A stretch of 64,000 bases of DNA from Acinetobacter tibetensis (GCF_023824315.1 NZ_CP098732.1:2418001-2482000), one strand, 5' to 3'. Positions 40,893 through 50,263 are shown, counted from the first letter of the stretch. Notes: generated by a model not told the origin, from the sequence alone. Numbers and translations are program-made.

Positions 40893-41723
40893 ATGATTCG
40901 CGTACCCTCTCCTGCAAAACTCAATCTGTTTTTACACATCACTGGACGTCGTGAAAATGGATATCACGAGCTGCAAAGTATTTTTCAACTGATAGACTTA
41001 TGCGATTGGTTGGAATTTGAACCTACTCAGCAAAATGACATTCAGATCGAAGGCTTAAATGCCGTCGATCTGGAGCAGAATTTAATTTACAAAGCCACAC
41101 AGATGTTAAAACCGTTGGCAAAGCATCTCACTGGCTTAAACATCAAAATTGAAAAAAAAATTCCGATGGGTGCAGGACTCGGTGGTGGATCATCTAATGC
41201 TGCGACCACCCTTATTGTTGTGAACCAACTCTGGCAGTGTGGCTTAACAATTGAACAATTGGCTGAACTGGGGGTAAAACTTGGTGCTGATGTGCCTATT
41301 TTTGTACATGGGCAAAATGCATGGGCAGAAGGCATCGGTGAACACTTAACATTCATCAACTTAGATCAAAAACAGTACATAGTGCTAAAACCTGATTGTT
41401 TTATCAGCACTCAACTGCTTTTTTCACAAAAAACGTTGACAAGAAACTCGAAGCCATCTAAATTTTGCGCCTATCAGATAAAGCCATCTGACTTTGGAAA
41501 TAACTTTGAACCTTTGGCAAGAAGTCTATATCCTGAAGTCAATGAAGCGATGCAATATTTAGATCAGTTCGGTATTGCAAAACTTACAGGTACAGGTGCT
41601 TGTGTTTTTACTGAAGTAACTGCTGAAATGCACGTAAATGAAATTCTTGAACATGCACCATGTAAAGCTTACTTGGTAAACAGTTTAAATGAATCTCCAT
41701 TACGTCATTTTAAAGTTCAATAG
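40893..41723 (+). CDS. ispE: 4-diphosphocytidyl-2-C-methyl-D-erythritol kinase
   Basis: The 276-residue GHMP kinase of the MEP isoprenoid pathway has the opening PSPAKLNLFLHITGRRENGYHELQ and the ATP motif PMGAGLGGGSSNAAT. Its TAG stop (41721-41723) overlaps the first two bases of the following tRNA-Gln gene, so mRNA and tRNA must be separated by processing. Confidence 0.97.
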   Translation: MIRVPSPAKLNLFLHITGRRENGYHELQSIFQLIDLCDWLEFEPTQQNDIQIEGLNAVDLEQNLIYKATQMLKPLAKHLTGLNIKIEKKIPMGAGLGGGSSNAATTLIVVNQLWQCGLTIEQLAELGVKLGADVPIFVHGQNAWAEGIGEHLTFINLDQKQYIVLKPDCFISTQLLFSQKTLTRNSKPSKFCAYQIKPSDFGNNFEPLARSLYPEVNEAMQYLDQFGIAKLTGTGACVFTEVTAEMHVNEILEHAPCKAYLVNSLNESPLRHFKVQ

Positions 41724-41796
41724 GGGCGTCGCCAAGTGGTAAGGCAGCGGGTTTTGATCTCGCCATCCGTTGGTTCGAATCCAGCCGCCCCTGCCA
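41722..41796 (+). tRNA. tRNA-Gln (TTG), copy 1
   Basis: The 75-nt gene has acceptor stem AGGGGCG/CGCCCCT, discriminator G, encoded CCA, and anticodon TTG in loop TTTTGAT. It starts inside the ispE stop codon and has no room for its own promoter, so it is made from the ispE transcript. Confidence 0.96.
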
Positions 41797-41820
41797 ATTT
41801 CACCTGTAGATGTATGTATT

Positions 41821-41895
41821 AGGGGCGTCGCCAAGTGGTAAGGCAGCGGGTTTTGATCTCGCCATCCGTTGGTTCGAATCCAGCCGCCCCTGCCA
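41821..41895 (+). tRNA. tRNA-Gln (TTG), copy 2
   Basis: Identical to copy 1 over all 75 bases, after a 24-base spacer. Confidence 0.96.
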
Positions 41896-41913
41896 TATAC
41901 ACACATCAAATTT

Positions 41914-41988
41914 AGGGGCGTCGCCAAGTGGTAAGGCAGCGGGTTTTGATCTCGCCATCCGTTGGTTCGAATCCAGCCGCCCCTGCCA
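41914..41988 (+). tRNA. tRNA-Gln (TTG), copy 3
   Basis: Identical to copies 1 and 2, after an 18-base spacer. Confidence 0.96.
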
Positions 41989-42040
41989 ATTTCAAGCTTA
42001 AAAGACAGAACAACACTTTGCATCTTCTTGTTAATTTACC

Positions 42041-42069
42041 TTGACATGAACGCGCAAAAATATTAAAGT
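42041..42069 (+). promoter_or_regulatory. Internal promoter for tRNA-Gln copy 4 and prs
   Basis: A perfect TTGACA (42041-42046) and TAAAGT (42064-42069) are 17 bases apart. Transcription would start at about 42076, just before the fourth tRNA. This explains the longer 92-base spacer before copy 4. Confidence 0.6.
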
Positions 42070-42080
42070 TCTGCCGCATT

Positions 42081-42155
42081 AGGGGCGTCGCCAAGTGGTA
42101 AGGCAGCGGGTTTTGATCTCGCCATCCGTTGGTTCGAATCCAGCCGCCCCTGCCA
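42081..42155 (+). tRNA. tRNA-Gln (TTG), copy 4
   Basis: Identical to the other three copies. The prs ATG is only 37 bases downstream, so tRNA and prs mRNA probably share a transcript. Confidence 0.96.
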
Positions 42156-42191
42156 TCTAATTTCAAACACACCAACCGCCAAGGGTGCTTC

Positions 42192-43145
42192 ATGCCCAAT
42201 CTTGTCGTTTTTAGTGGAACTGCTCATCCACAATTCGCTCAAAAAGTCGTAAGCCATTTGCACATTCCTTTAGGTGCTGCTTCAGTTTCAACCTTCTCTG
42301 ATGGTGAGATTGCTGTAGAAATCACTGAAAATGTTCGTGGTAAAGACGTATTTGTCGTACAACCTACTTGTGCGCCTACTAATGATAACCTTATGGAAAT
42401 CTTAGTGATGGCAGACGCCTTACGTCGTGCAAGTGCTGGTCGTATAACTGCTGTCATTCCTTACTTCGGTTATGCACGTCAAGACCGTCGTCCTCGTTCA
42501 TCTCGTGTTCCAATCACTGCAAAAGTTGTCGCAGACATGCTGACTACTGTAGGTATTGACCGTGTTGTGATGATCGACCTACATGCAGACCAAATCCAAG
42601 GTTTCTTCGATATCCCTGTAGACAACATTTATGGCACTCCAGCATTACTTGCTGACTTACGCCAACAGTCTCATGACAACCTCATGGTTGTTTCTCCAGA
42701 CGTTGGTGGTGTAGTTCGTGCTCGTGCTGTTGCTAAACAAATGGGTGATATTGACCTTGCGATTATCGATAAACGTCGTCAAAAAGCGAATGAATCACAA
42801 GTGATGCATTTGATTGGTGATGTGAAAGGTCGTGATTGTGTCATTGTTGATGACATGGTAGATACAGCGGGTACTTTATGTAAAGCTGCTGATGCACTGA
42901 AAACTTTTGGTGCTCGCCGTGTTGTTGCCTATGCAACTCACCCTGTACTTTCAGGCAAAGCCATTGAGAATTTGAAAAACTCTGTCATCGACGAACTCGT
43001 AGTTACAGATACAATTCCACTTTCTGAAGAAGCACAACAGCTTGGTAAGATTCGCCAAGTTTCGGTTGCCAGTATGGTTGCTGAAACAATTCGTCGTATT
43101 AACAACGAAGAATCTATTAGCGCAATGTTCGATAGTTATCTATAA
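42192..43145 (+). CDS. prs: Ribose-phosphate pyrophosphokinase
   Basis: The 317-residue enzyme makes PRPP from ribose-5-phosphate and ATP. Signatures include [10 protein letters not shown], the [15 protein letters not shown] loop and the PRPP site [13 protein letters not shown]. The ATG at 42192 (MPNLVVFSG) is used; a longer frame would start inside the fourth tRNA-Gln. It follows ispE and the tRNA genes, the conserved lolB-ispE-tRNA-prs order. Confidence 0.97.
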   Translation: MPNLVVFSGTAHPQFAQKVVSHLHIPLGAASVSTFSDGEIAVEITENVRGKDVFVVQPTCAPTNDNLMEILVMADALRRASAGRITAVIPYFGYARQDRRPRSSRVPITAKVVADMLTTVGIDRVVMIDLHADQIQGFFDIPVDNIYGTPALLADLRQQSHDNLMVVSPDVGGVVRARAVAKQMGDIDLAIIDKRRQKANESQVMHLIGDVKGRDCVIVDDMVDTAGTLCKAADALKTFGARRVVAYATHPVLSGKAIENLKNSVIDELVVTDTIPLSEEAQQLGKIRQVSVASMVAETIRRINNEESISAMFDSYL

Positions 43146-43161
43146 TATAGCGCTAGAATTC

Positions 43162-43188
43162 CAAAGCCCTGCCCAGTGCAGGGCTTTG
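43162..43188 (+). terminator. Hairpin after prs
   Basis: A 10-bp GC-rich stem (43163-43172 with 43178-43187) lies 16 bases past the stop but has almost no T tract. Termination may be partial, allowing read-through to rplY. Confidence 0.5.
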
Positions 43189-43248
43189 TCTCACTAGGTC
43201 GGTCGCAGATCTAGTTTATTTAATAAACTTAAATTAAGGATGTCTATC

Positions 43249-43545
43249 ATGGCAAACTTCGTATTAAATGCACAAGCACGTGAAGCAGCTAACCAAGGGA
43301 AAGGTGCGAGCCGCCGCCTTCGTCATGCTGCACAAGTTCCAGCAATCATCTACGGTGGTAACGCTGAACCTGTAGCCGTTACTTTAGAACTTCGTGAGCT
43401 TGTTAAAGCTTTAGAAAACAACGCTTTCTTTGAAGAAGTTGTTGAAATCAAAGTTGGTGACAAAGTTGAAAACGTTAAAATCCAAGCGTTACAACGTCAC
43501 CCAGCTAAAAATACACCTATGCACGCTGACTTCAAACGCGCATAA
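43249..43545 (+). CDS. rplY: 50S ribosomal protein L25
   Basis: The 98-residue protein is the short (E. coli-type) L25, which binds 5S rRNA; it lacks the CTC extension. Motifs are [21 protein letters not shown] and a final [15 protein letters not shown]. The ATG at 43249 has AAGGA eight bases upstream; an ATG three codons earlier touches the ribosome site. pth follows 19 bases later. Confidence 0.96.
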   Translation: MANFVLNAQAREAANQGKGASRRLRHAAQVPAIIYGGNAEPVAVTLELRELVKALENNAFFEEVVEIKVGDKVENVKIQALQRHPAKNTPMHADFKRA

Positions 43546-43564
43546 GTGTTGAATGGTGTAATTA

Positions 43565-44146
43565 GTGGCTAATATATCGCTAATTGTTGGTTTGGGTAAT
43601 CCTGGAAAGGAATATGCCCAAACCCGCCATAATGCAGGCTTCTGGTTTGTAGAACGCATTGCAGAAAAATATGGCATTACATTAAAAGCCGATCCCAAAT
43701 TCCATGGAATAAGTGGTCGTGGTAATATCGAAGGTCAAGACGTTCGTCTGCTTTTACCAACAACCTTTATGAACCTTTCGGGCAAAAGTGTTGTTCCCTT
43801 CTGCAAATTTTATCAAGTTGCTCCTGAAGCAATGTTAATTGCCCATGATGAGCTTGATATGAACCCAGGTGTCATTCGCCTCAAAACTGGCGGTGGTCAT
43901 GGTGGTCATAATGGATTGCGTGACATTGTTCCACACCTCGGTCCAAATTTTCATCGTCTACGTATTGGTATTGGTCATCCTGGTTCTAAAGAACGTGTCT
44001 CTGGACATGTGCTTAGCAAAGCGCCAAGCAGTGAACAAGGTTTAATGGATGATGCAATCGATCATGCACTATCACGACTCAAGTTACTCGTGAATGGTGA
44101 TATTCAGCAAGCAATGAATCAAATCAATGCTTATAAACCCAACTGA
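43565..44146 (+). CDS. pth: Peptidyl-tRNA hydrolase
   Basis: The 193-residue enzyme releases tRNA from prematurely dropped peptidyl-tRNA. It shows GLGNPGKEYAQTRHNAGF (catalytic His about 22), HDELDM and the GGHGGHNGLRDI segment. It begins with GTG at 43565. It is in the common rplY-pth pair. Confidence 0.96.
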   Translation: MANISLIVGLGNPGKEYAQTRHNAGFWFVERIAEKYGITLKADPKFHGISGRGNIEGQDVRLLLPTTFMNLSGKSVVPFCKFYQVAPEAMLIAHDELDMNPGVIRLKTGGGHGGHNGLRDIVPHLGPNFHRLRIGIGHPGSKERVSGHVLSKAPSSEQGLMDDAIDHALSRLKLLVNGDIQQAMNQINAYKPN

Positions 44147-44290
44147 ATTTATTTGAATTGTTAAACAATCGTTCTTGCCATGTTGTTCATTTCAGAGCAG
44201 AATGCGTTTTTTGCCGATTACTAATCTTGTAAGACGCGATTGATTCAAACAAAAGATAAAGGTCTTAGGTCCACTCAGGAGACGCTCGCT

Positions 44291-44671
44291 ATGCTATCTC
44301 GTTTACTAAAATGCAAAATTCACCGCGCTGTAGTTACCCATGCTGAACTTCATTATGAAGGTTCATGTGCAATTGATGGTGTGTTAATGGATTTAGCTGG
44401 TATTCGTGAATACGAAGAAATCCATGTTTGGAACGTGACCAACGGTAAACGTTTCGCAACTTATGCAATTCGCGGTGAAGACAATTCTGGGATTATTTCT
44501 GTGAACGGCGGTGCTGCTCACCAAGCGGATGTTGGTGATCTTGTGATCATTGCAACTTTTGGTGCATTTACCGAAGCAGAAGCCAATGCGCACAAACCTC
44601 GTTTGGTCTATGCCAACCCAGACAATACAGTCAATCACACTGCAAACTGTATTCCAGTTCAAGTGGCATAA
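44291..44671 (+). CDS. panD: Aspartate 1-decarboxylase
   Basis: The 126-residue pyruvoyl enzyme makes beta-alanine for pantothenate and CoA. The self-cleavage site Gly24-Ser25 is present (YEGSCAID), with a typical start [13 protein letters not shown]. The ATG at 44291 has AGGAGA upstream. A frame open 17 codons further up lacks any sign of conservation. Confidence 0.97.
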   Translation: MLSRLLKCKIHRAVVTHAELHYEGSCAIDGVLMDLAGIREYEEIHVWNVTNGKRFATYAIRGEDNSGIISVNGGAAHQADVGDLVIIATFGAFTEAEANAHKPRLVYANPDNTVNHTANCIPVQVA

Positions 44672-44681
44672 GATAAATAAG

Positions 44682-44707
44682 AAGCTCGCAAATCGCGAGC
44701 TTTTTTA
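44682..44707 (+). terminator. Terminator after panD
   Basis: An 8-bp stem (44682-44689 with 44695-44702) is followed by a T run. Confidence 0.85.
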
Positions 44708-44834
44708 TTGCGATCAGGTTCTTTCCATTCACCACATCCCTTCTCAATATGCTTAGCGAATTTATTGCAATCATTGTCAGAAATAATGATGATGCTAACG
44801 TTAGATGAAATATCACATTTTCTGTAAAAAAGTT

Positions 44835-44840
44835 TATACT
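44835..44840 (+). promoter_or_regulatory. -10 element of the ribB riboswitch transcript
   Basis: TATACT lies about ten bases upstream of the FMN aptamer. The corresponding -35 (ATCACA at 17 bases) is poor. Confidence 0.4.
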
Positions 44841-44849
44841 AGCGACACA

Positions 44850-44997
44850 TCGCTTCAGGGCGGGGTGAAATTCCCCACCGGTGGTAAGTTCCAGTATTGA
44901 ACACTGAGAACAAGCCCACGAGCGTGTAGCCTTTAAAGCCACATGCAGATTTGGTTCAAAGCCAAAGCCGACGGTATAGTCCGGATGAAAGAAGACG
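44850..44997 (+). ncRNA. FMN riboswitch (RFN element)
   Basis: The sequence carries the conserved RFN blocks in order: TCAGGGCGGGGTGAAATTCC, CCCACCGGTGGTAA, GAGCAAGCCC-like and GCGTGTAGCC segments, GCAGATTTGGT, and the closing GCCGACGGTATAGTCCGGAT and GAAAGAAGACG. It lies in the leader of ribB, and binding FMN should lower expression of that gene. Confidence 0.96.
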
Positions 44998-45105
44998 ACG
45001 TGACCAATAAAGTCTCAGGCGTAAGTTTGTGATCATTTATTGCTACGCCAATTTTTCAAAGTCCTGAAATGTTCAACCGTATCTTCAACTTACGCGAGCG
45101 TTTCA

Positions 45106-45765
45106 ATGTCTAGTTTAATTCAACCCGAACTCTTTTTTTCAGCACTTCCCCCAGCAGAACAGCGTATTCAACAAGCATTAGCTGACATTCGCCAAGGTAA
45201 ACCTGTTTTGGTGATGGATGATTTTGATCGTGAAAATGAAGCTGATTTAATCATTGCAACAGAAACGTTAACGGTCGAAACCATGGCGCGTATGATTCGT
45301 GACGGTTCTGGTATTGTCTGCCTTTGCATCACCAACGAACTCGCAGACCATTTAGAACTACCACCTATGGTGAGTGATAACTCTAGCCAATTTAAAACTG
45401 CATTTACAATCACCATAGAAGCTGCTCAAGGAGTGACTACAGGTGTATCTGCGCATGATCGTGTAACTACCATTCAAGCGGCAACACGTACTGGTGCAGT
45501 TGCTAGTGACTTAAATCGTCCTGGTCATGTATTCCCATTACGTGCGCGTGATGGCGGTGTCCTCAGCCGTCGTGGGCATACTGAAGGGACAATAGACCTT
45601 GCCCGTTTGGCGGGACTGAAACCTTCTGGCGTTTTATGTGAATTGACTAATCCAGATGGCAGCATGGCTTCTGGTATTCAAGTTCTGGCTTATGCAGAAA
45701 CGCATCAACTTACGGTCATTACCATTGAAGAATTGGTGCAATATCGCTTAGCTCATCACGTATAA
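45106..45765 (+). CDS. ribB: 3,4-dihydroxy-2-butanone-4-phosphate synthase
   Basis: The 219-residue enzyme makes the four-carbon unit of riboflavin from ribulose-5-phosphate. It has the active-site loop [12 protein letters not shown] and later [28 protein letters not shown] and the PSGVLCE segment. There is no GTP-cyclohydrolase (RibA) domain, so this is the stand-alone type under an FMN riboswitch, as in E. coli. The start is the ATG at 45106 ([10 protein letters not shown]); the frame is open further up into the leader. Confidence 0.96.
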   Translation: MSSLIQPELFFSALPPAEQRIQQALADIRQGKPVLVMDDFDRENEADLIIATETLTVETMARMIRDGSGIVCLCITNELADHLELPPMVSDNSSQFKTAFTITIEAAQGVTTGVSAHDRVTTIQAATRTGAVASDLNRPGHVFPLRARDGGVLSRRGHTEGTIDLARLAGLKPSGVLCELTNPDGSMASGIQVLAYAETHQLTVITIEELVQYRLAHHV

Positions 45766-45772
45766 ATGACAC

Positions 45773-45801
45773 AGTCCCAGTCTTCAAACTGGGACTTTTT
45801 T
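45773..45801 (+). terminator. Terminator after ribB
   Basis: A 9-bp stem (45773-45781 with 45788-45796) is followed by five T residues. Confidence 0.85.
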
Positions 45802-45821
45802 AATTTGATCAAGAATCATAT

Positions 45822-46433
45822 TTAAAACAATGTGGCATAAATACCATAAAGTGCGACAACAATTAAAATCACACCACAACAAGCCAATAGATGCTGATAC
45901 ATCTTGGAACGTGAAAAGCGATTAAACATTAAATATACAAATGATAGTGTCGCAAAATCGAGTGCAATCCAACTTACAGTCAGGATACTTAAACTCAAAT
46001 TTAAATTTGGCGTAATCTGTACAAATTGTGGAAAAAAAGACGCAAAGAAAATAATATCTTTAGGATTTGAAATGGCAACAAGGAAACCTTGCTTAAATCC
46101 ACCATTTGCAACTGTACTCGAGGTATTTCCAGCACCTACATCGCCCTGCCAAACTTCTCTTAAAATTTGTATACCCAAATAAACAATATACAGACAACCC
46201 AAAATCTTAACGACATTAAACCATTGCTCGCTAATGGTTAAGAAGCCTTTTAGAATTGCAATGGAAGCAGCAATTAAAATTAGAGAAGCCAGATTCGTAC
46301 CAAAAATGGTTTGTAAGGCACGACGATAGCCCCCTTTTAAACCCGCACTTGCTACCAATAGCATGACGGGCCCAGGTGTAGCGATCATAATTACAACAGC
46401 AAAACAATATAAAAAGTATTCAATATAATTCAC
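45822..46433 (-). CDS. LysE/RhtB-family amino-acid exporter
   Basis: The 203-residue inner-membrane protein has six hydrophobic segments and the N-terminal family signature (TPGPVMLLVASAGLKGGYRRAL). Members export amino acids such as homoserine, threonine or lysine; the substrate cannot be told from sequence. It lies 44 bases downstream of the DUF1289 gene on the same strand. Confidence 0.9.
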   Translation of the reverse strand: MNYIEYFLYCFAVVIMIATPGPVMLLVASAGLKGGYRRALQTIFGTNLASLILIAASIAILKGFLTISEQWFNVVKILGCLYIVYLGIQILREVWQGDVGAGNTSSTVANGGFKQGFLVAISNPKDIIFFASFFPQFVQITPNLNLSLSILTVSWIALDFATLSFVYLMFNRFSRSKMYQHLLACCGVILIVVALYGIYATLF

Positions 46434-46477
46434 AAGTCATTACTTTCTTTTATACACATTAAAATAAAGCGAGCGTT

Positions 46478-46963
46478 TTAATCTTCTTCATCATCACGTA
46501 ATAAGCTATGACTAATTCCATCAGCACGGAGAAATGCCAGATCATAACTTGCAGTTGCCAATGCCAACACGCGACGCTCAAACTCTTGCCACAAAGCTTT
46601 CACTTGCTGTTCAGTAATACCCAAACCACTTTCTTGAGTAAAATTTTTGTTTTTTTCACAAATTTTCAGGGCATGATATAACTTACGTCCTTTAGAGGCT
46701 TCTGGTCGCAACCGTACTCGCTTCGACAAGACAAAACCTTCGACATGTCGTAAATCTGCAAAGGGTAGCATGGGAACTAGAATCTGATCCAATTGAGCAT
46801 CTAAACGGATCCAAACTGCATTTTGCTGCACTGTTGAATAAGTATTCCACTGAATGACTTCATGATTAAAACGACGACATCCCCGACAAACTGCATCACC
46901 AAAGACCGTAGAACAACGCCCTGCACATGGCGTGAGTGAAGCGATTCGACGATCATTACTCAA
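46478..46963 (-). CDS. DUF1289-domain protein
   Basis: The 161-residue protein has an N-terminal four-cysteine motif (Cys13, Cys17, Cys26, Cys29: TPCAGRCSTVFGDAVCRGCRR), the DUF1289 hallmark and probably a metal site. A less conserved C-terminal part of about 110 residues follows. It begins with TTG at 46963, placed six bases after AGGAG, a good example of a well-supported TTG start. Function is unknown. Confidence 0.87.
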   Translation of the reverse strand: MSNDRRIASLTPCAGRCSTVFGDAVCRGCRRFNHEVIQWNTYSTVQQNAVWIRLDAQLDQILVPMLPFADLRHVEGFVLSKRVRLRPEASKGRKLYHALKICEKNKNFTQESGLGITEQQVKALWQEFERRVLALATASYDLAFLRADGISHSLLRDDEED

Positions 46964-47167
46964 AATAAACTCCTAAAATCATATAGATAAACACTAAAAA
47001 ACAAAATTTAATTCCATCAATTTTCAATTAAAGTTGCTTAAGCATCATACCGTTTATCACCTAATTTAAAAACCATAATTCTTGACGGGTTTTCTCGCTT
47101 ATTACAGTAATTCGCGCTAAAATATGCGCCTTAAATTTTGTCCTATCGTTTATATTTGGAGTACTCC

Positions 47168-48100
47168 ATGAACGCTACTGTAGAACAGCTTGCACCTGTA
47201 GAACAGCAAGCGACCGCTGATTGGGTTGTTGCCGCACTTTATCAATTCAAAGAAGTTCAAGATTCTGCTGATTTACAACAGCGTCTTTTAGACTTGGTAA
47301 ACTCTATCAACCTATGTGGTACTCTAATTGTTGCAGATGAAGGAATTAATGGTACCGTTGCGGGTGACCGTGTAGCAATTGATGCTATACATCAATTTCT
47401 ATTAAATGAAGGCTTTAACGCAATGGAATATAAAGAGTCAACCAGCTCTGAAAAACCATTCCGTAAAATGAAAATCAAACTCAAAAAAGAAATTGTCACT
47501 CTAGGCGTAGAAGTTAAGCCACGTGATTTAGTTGGTCACTACTTAGACCCAAAAGAATGGAACGACCTAATTGCACGTGATGACGTGATTCTGATTGATA
47601 CGCGTAATGATTACGAATATAAAGCAGGTACTTTTAAAGGTGCGATTGATCCTCAAACTGAAACTTTCCGTGAATTTCCAGATTACGTAAAGAAAAACCT
47701 TGAACAGCATAAAGATAAGAAAATTGCGATGTTCTGTACGGGTGGTATTCGTTGTGAAAAATCGACTTCTTTGCTTTTACAAGAAGGCTTTGAAGAGGTG
47801 TATCACCTGAAAGGCGGTATTTTAAAATATTTAGAAGAAACCCCAGCTGAAGAAAGCATGTGGGAAGGCGAATGTTTTGTATTTGACGGTCGTACAGCGG
47901 TGACTCACGGTGTTGAAGAAGGTCAAAATATTAAATGTCACGCATGTGGTTGGCCATTACTTCCAACTGAAGTGGAAGAGCCAAGTTATGAACATGGTGT
48001 GTCTTGTAAATATTGCGTAGACAAAACCACAGATAAGCAAAAAGATGGTTTCCGTATGCGCCAATCTCAAATTGCAGCGGCAAAACGTAAACGCCTTTAA
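47168..48100 (+). CDS. trhO: tRNA uridine(34) hydroxylase (rhodanese family)
   Basis: The 310-residue protein (formerly YceA) uses oxygen to hydroxylate U34 in tRNA. It has an N-terminal ferredoxin-like domain (LIVADEGINGTVAG), a rhodanese domain with the catalytic Cys in FCTGGIRCEKS, and a C-terminal CxxC pair region (CHACGWPLLP and later CKYC). The ATG at 47168 has GGAG upstream. It is monocistronic with a terminator. Confidence 0.94.
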   Translation: MNATVEQLAPVEQQATADWVVAALYQFKEVQDSADLQQRLLDLVNSINLCGTLIVADEGINGTVAGDRVAIDAIHQFLLNEGFNAMEYKESTSSEKPFRKMKIKLKKEIVTLGVEVKPRDLVGHYLDPKEWNDLIARDDVILIDTRNDYEYKAGTFKGAIDPQTETFREFPDYVKKNLEQHKDKKIAMFCTGGIRCEKSTSLLLQEGFEEVYHLKGGILKYLEETPAEESMWEGECFVFDGRTAVTHGVEEGQNIKCHACGWPLLPTEVEEPSYEHGVSCKYCVDKTTDKQKDGFRMRQSQIAAAKRKRL

Positions 48101-48107
48101 TTTAAAA

Positions 48108-48139
48108 AATAAGGTCATCTTTTCGATGACCTTATTTTT
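48108..48139 (+). terminator. Terminator after trhO
   Basis: A 9-bp stem (48111-48119 with 48125-48133) with A/T flanks follows the stop. Confidence 0.85.
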
Positions 48140-48181
48140 AGATCAGCTATATAAAAATAAATTTCAACTGTTGTTTTTTTA

Positions 48182-49279
48182 TTAAGAGCTTGGTTTTGTT
48201 GTTGCACACACTAAAGACTCTCCCTTTTCATTACCTGCCGTCACACCATTAATTTGCCCAGATGGAAAAAATGAAATTCCAACATTATATAAAACATCAT
48301 CTAAAGTCGATGAAACGCTATTAGAAGCTACAAATAAAGTACCAACAGAAGTTTTCGTAGGAATTTCATCATCCTCATCTTTATTGATAATTGCAGATAT
48401 TGTTATTTTACCATTACTAACAGTAAGTAAACTTCCCTCTTTTGTTAAAATACATCTTTCACCAAAAGGTGTAATTAATTGCTCTTCCTTAAAATCAGGT
48501 AATACATTAGAAGCACAATAATTATATCTTTCTATCATACCTGATTCATATTGTTGGCAAGCTATTGTGTTTACTTGAAGATTCAACGGACTAACAACTA
48601 TGCTGTCAGGCTTAATAGGTAATTGAGCAAGATTACCATCCTTAACTAAAGTTAATAATGCATTGTAATCCTGAATACTCTTACCACTCTGAATTGCTTC
48701 TAATAATGCTTGAATGGCTTGGTGAATAGGATTATTTATTGCGGTGATCGTATTAAAGACATCAACTTTACCATCAAGAGCATATTCTTTTTTTATCAAC
48801 TCTGCGACTAAAGCTGAATTTGCTAATTTCAATTGATCCACTGTTATTATACCAGACTGATACCATATGGCAGGCATTTGCGTACTTGCATAGGTAAGCG
48901 CTATATCCGTAAAGGGATTAATGTTTACACTACCCTCTTGACCAATATAACTATGGTAACTTTCTCCATTCGCCTTAACTTCTAAACGACATGGAAATTT
49001 ACGACTATCAACTTCCCCTTGCCACTTACCCTCCTCGTCAACCATCACTGTATTTTTAAAACCGACACCATCCTTACATATTGCAGTCACCGTTGCATCT
49101 TTTAAAGCAGATGCCGCAAATGCTGTACCTGACACTGTACTATATGTGATTTTATCAGTCTGATCAGATTGTTTCACTCCCACGTCCGTTGATGGATCAT
49201 TATTACTTCCACAAGCAGTAAGTAAAAGTATTGAGAATAATATACTAAGTTTAGGTGTTGTTTTTTTATTAAAATGCAT
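48182..49279 (-). CDS. Lipoprotein of unknown function
   Basis: The 365-residue protein has a lipoprotein signal with lipobox LTAC (Cys23) followed by GSNND, a flexible Thr/Ser/Asp-rich linker, and a carboxypeptidase-regulatory-like beta domain (about 48-115: GTAFAASALKDATVTAICKDG). A largely helical middle and a beta-rich end follow. No close family is recognised. Base composition is more AT-rich than its neighbours, and about 330 bases of AT-rich non-coding DNA lie upstream, hinting at an accessory gene. Confidence 0.72.
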   Translation of the reverse strand: MHFNKKTTPKLSILFSILLLTACGSNNDPSTDVGVKQSDQTDKITYSTVSGTAFAASALKDATVTAICKDGVGFKNTVMVDEEGKWQGEVDSRKFPCRLEVKANGESYHSYIGQEGSVNINPFTDIALTYASTQMPAIWYQSGIITVDQLKLANSALVAELIKKEYALDGKVDVFNTITAINNPIHQAIQALLEAIQSGKSIQDYNALLTLVKDGNLAQLPIKPDSIVVSPLNLQVNTIACQQYESGMIERYNYCASNVLPDFKEEQLITPFGERCILTKEGSLLTVSNGKITISAIINKDEDDEIPTKTSVGTLFVASNSVSSTLDDVLYNVGISFFPSGQINGVTAGNEKGESLVCATTKPSS

Positions 49280-49616
49280 GAGATCACTCTATTAAATATT
49301 TTTATCCACAGTTGCAAATATGCGCAAGTTGGAACAGTAATTATACAGACCTTTCTGTTTATAATTCCATACAACAATAATAAATAAGATAGGTCTTACT
49401 TTCACAAAATGACTAAATTTAAATGAATATGAATCAATTAAATTGAGTTAACTACCCCTTAATTATAATTCTTAATCCTTACTTCTATACATGCGTATAT
49501 AGGACTACTAACACCTAAATTTTCAATACAAAGGCTCGTTAACTAATAAGTCATTGAGATTTATTTGGACAACAATTATTCTAAGCTTCAACATACAAAT
49601 TGTATTAAAAAACACT
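49280..49616. other. AT-rich gap between the lipoprotein gene and dedA
   Basis: I see no RNA gene or terminator. It must contain two divergent promoters. One DnaA-box-like 9-mer occurs (49302-49310), which I treat as chance. Confidence 0.5.
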
Positions 49617-50240
49617 ATGGGACTTAAAGATTGGGTCTTATCCATCATGGAACAACTCGGTTATCTAGGTATCGCACTTCTAATGTTCCTCGATAATGTT
49701 TTTCCCCCTATACCTTCTGAAATTATTATGCCTTCCGCAGGCTATACTGCATCACAGGGTGAACTACTGCTCATTGGTGTGATTATTGCGGGTTGTATCG
49801 GCTCTCTAGTTGCCGCAGCAGTTCTATATTGGATTGGTTATAAATTTAATCATGCAACCATCTTTCGTTTCGTTGACCGATATGGCAAATATTTCTTTGT
49901 TCAATCAACCGATGTTAAAACTGCCTTAGACTGGTTTGAACATTACGGGCACCGTATCGTCTTTTTTGGTCGTATGGTCCCTGCTGTCCGTTCTTTGATT
50001 AGTATTCCTGCTGGCATGAGTCGGATGCCATTTTGGAAATTCATGTTCTACAGCAGCTTAGGCACCATTATTTGGACCAGTTTCTTAGCTTGCGTAGGTT
50101 TCTATTTCGGTGAAAATCAAGCACTCATGCATCAAATTTTTAGCCAAGTGGGCTATGTGATGCTTGGTATTGCCCTGCTCATTATTTTATGGATTTTCTA
50201 TCGAAGATATCAGAGAAAAAAACAACATTTTAAAGACTAA
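49617..50240 (+). CDS. DedA-family membrane protein
   Basis: The 207-residue protein has the DedA/SNARE-associated fold. It opens with a re-entrant segment (FLDNVFPPIPSEIIMPSAGY), contains FGRMVPAVRSLISIPAGMSRM, and ends in a basic tail. DedA proteins help lipid flipping and proton-motive-force homeostasis; undecaprenyl-phosphate recycling is known for some. I use the ATG at 49617; a TTG 21 codons upstream is possible. It precedes another membrane-protein gene by 23 bases. Confidence 0.9.
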   Translation: MGLKDWVLSIMEQLGYLGIALLMFLDNVFPPIPSEIIMPSAGYTASQGELLLIGVIIAGCIGSLVAAAVLYWIGYKFNHATIFRFVDRYGKYFFVQSTDVKTALDWFEHYGHRIVFFGRMVPAVRSLISIPAGMSRMPFWKFMFYSSLGTIIWTSFLACVGFYFGENQALMHQIFSQVGYVMLGIALLIILWIFYRRYQRKKQHFKD

Positions 50241-50263
50241 ATTGATTTAATTTAAGGATTTAC

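Noticed and set aside
41722..42155. Four direct repeats of 75 bases with short spacers, resembling a CRISPR-like or tandem-repeat array, plus antisense frames with repeated peptide segments
   Set aside because: Each repeat folds as a complete tRNA-Gln with encoded CCA; the peptide repeats are simply antisense translations of the tRNA genes.
43162..43188. Full-strength terminator after prs
   Set aside because: The stem is strong but there is almost no T tract, so it is listed only as a low-confidence terminator.
49302..49310. Perfect DnaA-box 9-mer (TTATCCACA)
   Set aside because: Only one box in AT-rich DNA with no origin genes nearby; expected by chance.
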